A stretch of 64,000 nucleotides of DNA. It comes from Trileptium ribeirensis. Lineage: Eukaryota; Nematoda; Enoplea; Enoplida; Thoracostomopsidae. How positions within the stretch are numbered: position 1 is the stretch's first letter; each line of letters opens with the position of its first letter. The notes beneath the pieces were generated by a model. The model did not search any database. It saw only the letters and a list, made by a program, of their open reading frames with translations, and was not told the DNA's origin. The position numbers were made by a program, and so were the translations under genes. Below are positions 59,946 through 64,000 of the stretch, piece after piece. The stretch lies in contig JASANE010005173.1 in NCBI GenBank assembly GCA_030248225.1, forward strand, positions 34,483-98,482. Direction: 5' to 3'.

Positions 59946-62679
59946 TTGGATTCGATACTTGTCAACCTTCATCGTATCAGTCCAAAATCATATGAGCTTA
60001 TTTATTTTCATTGTACTTCGTGTGTAAATGTATATACATAAAATATGAATATGGTTATTATATAAATTGTTATTTGTTAAGCCAAATGTTCATGATAGTT
60101 GCGTCGGCAGTCTTCTATTTCTGGCTCATTATGGTTTTATTTAATTGAATTATTTTTGCCTAGCATTATATAATTCTTCGATTGGGTAATACCCAACTAT
60201 TAATTCTTTGCATAATGGATGGGAGCCCACGACTGGTTCCTCAATTTAAAGTCAGACTTATCCACATGCTGTCTTAAAGTCGGTGGTAACGGAGGTATAC
60301 TGTTTGAGGATAGCACATTACCCCTAATTTCGCTTCTATCGTTTGTAATTTTGTAGTTACGATCAAAATGTGAACATTGTGTAAGGGTAAGACTGTTTAA
60401 ATGTTCTACTGATTTGACCCAGGCACAAATTTTATCGAGTATATTTAGCAAGTTAGTACAAAATTTTGCTAGTTTTAAGCAAATTCGGAAACGCTTGGAC
60501 TAATTTAACTAAAGTTTTTACAAATAAGAGGTACAGCTATAGCCCATAACCAAAATCGACAACTAAATCATACATGGGCCGAGGTGCCAAGGGGGGTGGG
60601 TGGGGGGTCATCGGTGGAAGGGTGTGCAGAGTGCGGCTACTGCGCCCCCCTGAAAAGCACCTATGGGTTCCGCCGCCCTCCAGGAGGATTGGTTACCCGT
60701 CGAGGTGGGGGCAGAAACTCAGAAGGCGGTAACCCCTACCCTCCCTATGAGCATGTATGAACTGAATGCACTCAAAGTTAGTTTTATAGCTTAGGGATTC
60801 GTTCAGTGATTAGACGCAGCGAATTAACCATAAGCTGAAGAGTTGAGATGGGGATCCGAACAAAATTATAAATTGACATTATTGGAAAAAATACAACGTT
60901 GTAAAATTGAGGTTTTTATAGCATATGAGCAGTAGAAACATGATAGGTGTTAGACAAAATGTGTGTTCGAACCCTGTTACTTCCCCCTAGCGACGGTTAT
61001 CTCTGTGATTATCGAAACATTTATTACCCCTGTTCTGTTAGGCCGATATTGATGTACTATCTGGTTTGTTTAGTATGCAGACTACCTGCTTTAGAAATTT
61101 GAGATTCTTTATTTAAAAAGTATAAGAAAAATTAATTGGCAGCGCCCATATGCGTTTCGCCAACTTTTTCGGCTCATGTAAGGTGCAGAATCACAACTGG
61201 AGCTACAAATGGTGTCCTTACGGTCGGTCATTTGAAAATATATACATATAGTCCAAACGATGTTTGTTTTTTCTACAGCACGCTGAAAATAAGTTGGCAT
61301 TTGTAAATACATCCGGGTTTTTTAAATTTTTAAAGCACCAATGTTTGACCCATGTGTAGAGATAGAAAAGTATCCATTTTCTAACACCAACGATTACTCA
61401 ACGTCGCATCTTGAGTGCATTTTATTTATGCGACATACCTTTTCAGTATAAGTTGCTTTTTCTTGGTTCCAATTCTGAAATCTTCAATTCAATGACAGTG
61501 GGTCCAGGAAATTGATTCATCAGACGTTGCCAAACACTGACTGATTTAATCTCGGCTTGCTTTCAATATTTCTTTCGAAGTACTGACTGATTCAATATTT
61601 ATTCGGGTTACTTTTTTAACTAAAGGTTGATAATTGCTTCTAACAGGAGGGACTGCTTAAATTTTTAGTCACATAGTTTAACAATTTTGACTGTTTTACA
61701 CCAAAATTTGGTATTGTAAAGCTTGTATGTGTGTAGATTGCTGTTGTGCTGATTTACTTAGAAAGCCGAAAAGATCTCAATCTACGGGCCCATGATTTGG
61801 GGCCATGTCGACTCAAATGTTGATGCTTCGAGTGTGTGTTACGACCTATCAAAACTGTGTTTCTCTCTGGTGAACTATGGTACAATATGTTCGCACTAAA
61901 TAAATGTTAAGATATTGTTTTTATAATTTTGATTTTCTTTCTACCGTCACAGACAAACAAATTGGACGATATAGTTATCAGTCATTGATTTCAAAATAAT
62001 CATTCGATGATTTTAGGACTAATGTTTTTACTCATTTTGGCAATACCTAGATTAGGCGACAAACGAGAGAGCTCGTGAGCCCTATGAGAGACCACATTCG
62101 TCATATGATAGAAAGCACCAAACAAAATAAACAATCATGAGAAGTCAAATACTGCTAAGGGAAAAAAGATTTCTCAAGGTCAATTGGGATTGAAATTAAC
62201 TAAGTAGAAACAATCTATGAAATGCTAAATATGGAATAAGTTAACATTTATTAATTAAAATTTTACTAATTGCACTAAATTTGTCTACAAAATGTTCAAA
62301 TTTTTGGAAAAAATGCAGGAGCTTGACTAAGAGCAAAATTAGATTCAAAATTTATGTTTTCTCCTGAAGTGAGGTTTGAATCGAACGTGATTTTCAAAAT
62401 AAGTAGAACAGAGCAAAGATAGCTTCCCTTCCTACAAATGACAAAACCGTTATTAAAGCCCCCTAAATTTTTTTAGAAACCATTGCAGCTTGAAGATGTC
62501 GTGCGTTAAGCATATTTGTCCTCATACGCGTGGATTTTTATAAACATGTAACCCCTACTTTATCAGACCATGTTTTGCTGCATATGTCACAGTGGACAGG
62601 GTATGATAGTTTTTAAAATGTTTCTACATAGATTATCCGGCCAAGGTAATCATGAGGAACCAAAGTGTTAAATGCAAGC

Positions 62680-62820
62680 AATGCTGTTCTCGATATACTA
62701 AGCTGCAGTTATTTATATGAGACATACACTAAGCTGGGGGACTGCCTCCACTATTAATTTGTTTTGTTTTCAAACGATATAACGTATTGCCCTTTAGGAC
62801 TGCCTAGGCCCAGTAATCCA
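62680..62820 (+). repeat. Right-arm copy of the 6,013 element family
   Basis: Mirror of 10,085-10,225, reading ctgttctcgatatactaagc then atatgagacatacactaagc on the + strand. Confidence 0.5.
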
Positions 62821-63564
62821 ATGGTTTAGGCGGAGGTGTGTTGGATTCGTTTGGTGCGTGTCATGTACGAGTAATCGATGTCATCATGTTTATGCCCGGT
62901 GTTATCGTCGTGAACGTTTGTTTTCTGTTATGATATATATTATTTTTCATATCTCATAAAGTTAAACGCTACCTAGTTGTATTAATGGGCGATGTAACTC
63001 AAAAAGCGGTCCGAGAACATCGGAAAATAGTATAAAAACGGTCAAAAAAACATAGATCAAGTACAGGTCGGCTATCCGAAGACCTGGAGGGGTTTGCATA
63101 TAGTAGTACGAAGACACAGGTAGGGTAGTCGTGTTCATCACTCACTAAGTACGTCATAAACGTGGCAAGAGTCTGAACGTGAAAACGTTGGCGGCGTTCC
63201 TCAAGCGATAGTGCGGGAAGACGCGGTGTCACTCTAAGGTGAGTTTTGTCATTTAAGTCGACTGTTGGCTGCACCAATAGTCAGTAAATCTAGATTCATA
63301 TGTTATTTTCAGCTCCACTAATTAGTGTGTCATATGATTTTCTGTGTACGACGCGTAGTATGGCCCCATTGGTTCTGAAAATGTGGTTGTATATAGGATC
63401 ATTAGGACCGCAATGACTAGATGAACCCGCGTTCATCAGTTTACATCTATAGCACAAATTCGTTTCAGCCCGACAGTCTCAGATACCGCAAAACTGGTTG
63501 ACAGGATGCTTCTATGGGAAGCATTCGCAGTTATAAGACGCATCCTATAAATCAAAGCGTTAAA

Positions 63565-64000
63565 CTTATCTTTTAAAATTCAATTAGCAAAACTTATTCG
63601 CGGGCTGCTTGGCAGCTTGCATGAGAATGATCAGTTTGTGTTACAATCTTTTGTGTAACACGGCAGACCAAACCACTTTCAATAACTATGAGCAAGTTCC
63701 TACGTTTACTACTTGTTTATGGATGACACCAACACTGATTATATCGAAAACGTTAAATGAAACTTAAAAATCCAATTAGCAAAATTTACTCGCGGGCTGC
63801 TTGGCCACCTGCATGAGAATGATCAGTTTGTGTTACAATCTTTTGTGTAACACGGCAGACCAAACCGCTTTAAGATAACTATGAGCAAGTTCCTACGTTT
63901 ACTCCTTGTTTATCAGATGGTTACGCCAACACTGATTATATGGGAAACGTTAAATGAAAATTTAAAATCCGATCGCACCAAAATTTATTCGCGGGCTGCT
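63565..64000. repeat. 192-bp tandem repeat, right arm, cut by window end
   Basis: Just over two copies of the 8,780-9,338 monomer, in reverse complement, each with the GTGTTACA stem. Confidence 0.85.

Larger units (their letters stand above)
58639..63560. other. TFAP4 3' flank, right arm
   Basis: Mirror of 9,345-14,215. It holds the candidate poly(A) signal at 59,328-59,333, the 226-bp duplication, the GC-rich block at 60,575-60,755 and the element copy at 62,680. No gene recognised. Confidence 0.5.
36695..64000 (-). repeat. Right arm of giant inverted repeat
   Basis: Reverse complement of the left arm with scattered substitutions and single-base indels. It holds a second set of TFAP4 exons, all arrays and all foldback elements. 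Segments 42,300-44,250 and 48,600-50,800 are much noisier than the matching left-arm parts. It runs off the window end inside the 192-bp array. Confidence 0.95.

Overview
This window is nuclear DNA from an invertebrate-type metazoan; the phylum cannot be fixed from the sequence alone. Spliced genes with GT-AG introns of about 0.65 to 6.2 kb, many satellite arrays and non-autonomous transposon-like repeats, and metazoan-type PLRG1 and TFAP4 homologues all point that way. I see no operons, CRISPR arrays or bacterial genes.

Layout. Positions 1-8,900 are single-copy here and carry the last four coding exons of PLRG1 (WD40 spliceosome protein, + strand, 1,899-6,591), then a GC-rich island with a small ORF. 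From about 8,912 to the end, the window is one huge inverted repeat. The left arm (8,912-36,586) is mirrored by the right arm (36,695-64,000 and presumably beyond) around a GC-rich spacer of about 108 bp. Each arm holds the same four exons of transcription factor AP-4 (TFAP4, cropped in flies), on the - strand at 14,216-27,895 and the + strand at 44,529-58,638. The two copies are head-to-head, 5' ends towards the centre. The bHLH exons are found in neither arm. The exons present encode the leucine zipper, the conserved C-terminal IVxAIxHxEG motif and about 1.2k residues of Ser/Thr/Asn/Gln/Ala-rich low-complexity sequence.

The introns and flanks hold tandem arrays with monomers of 79, 168, about 189, 186, 192 and 226 bp, 16-bp minisatellites, and two foldback elements. 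They also hold a larger foldback-type element whose ends are inverted arrays of a 16-bp repeat around an unrecognised coding-like core, a short element with terminal inverted repeats, and copies of a dispersed repeat of about 0.5 kb.

The arms are nearly identical but differ by substitutions, single-base indels, array copy number and array sequence variants. Every frameshift I checked in TFAP4 exons a, c and d of one arm is absent from the other. The consensus gene therefore looks intact, and the lesions look like sequencing error or recent independent decay. The palindrome may be a real inverted duplication or an assembly join of two haplotypes; reads across 34.8-37.3 kb would decide.
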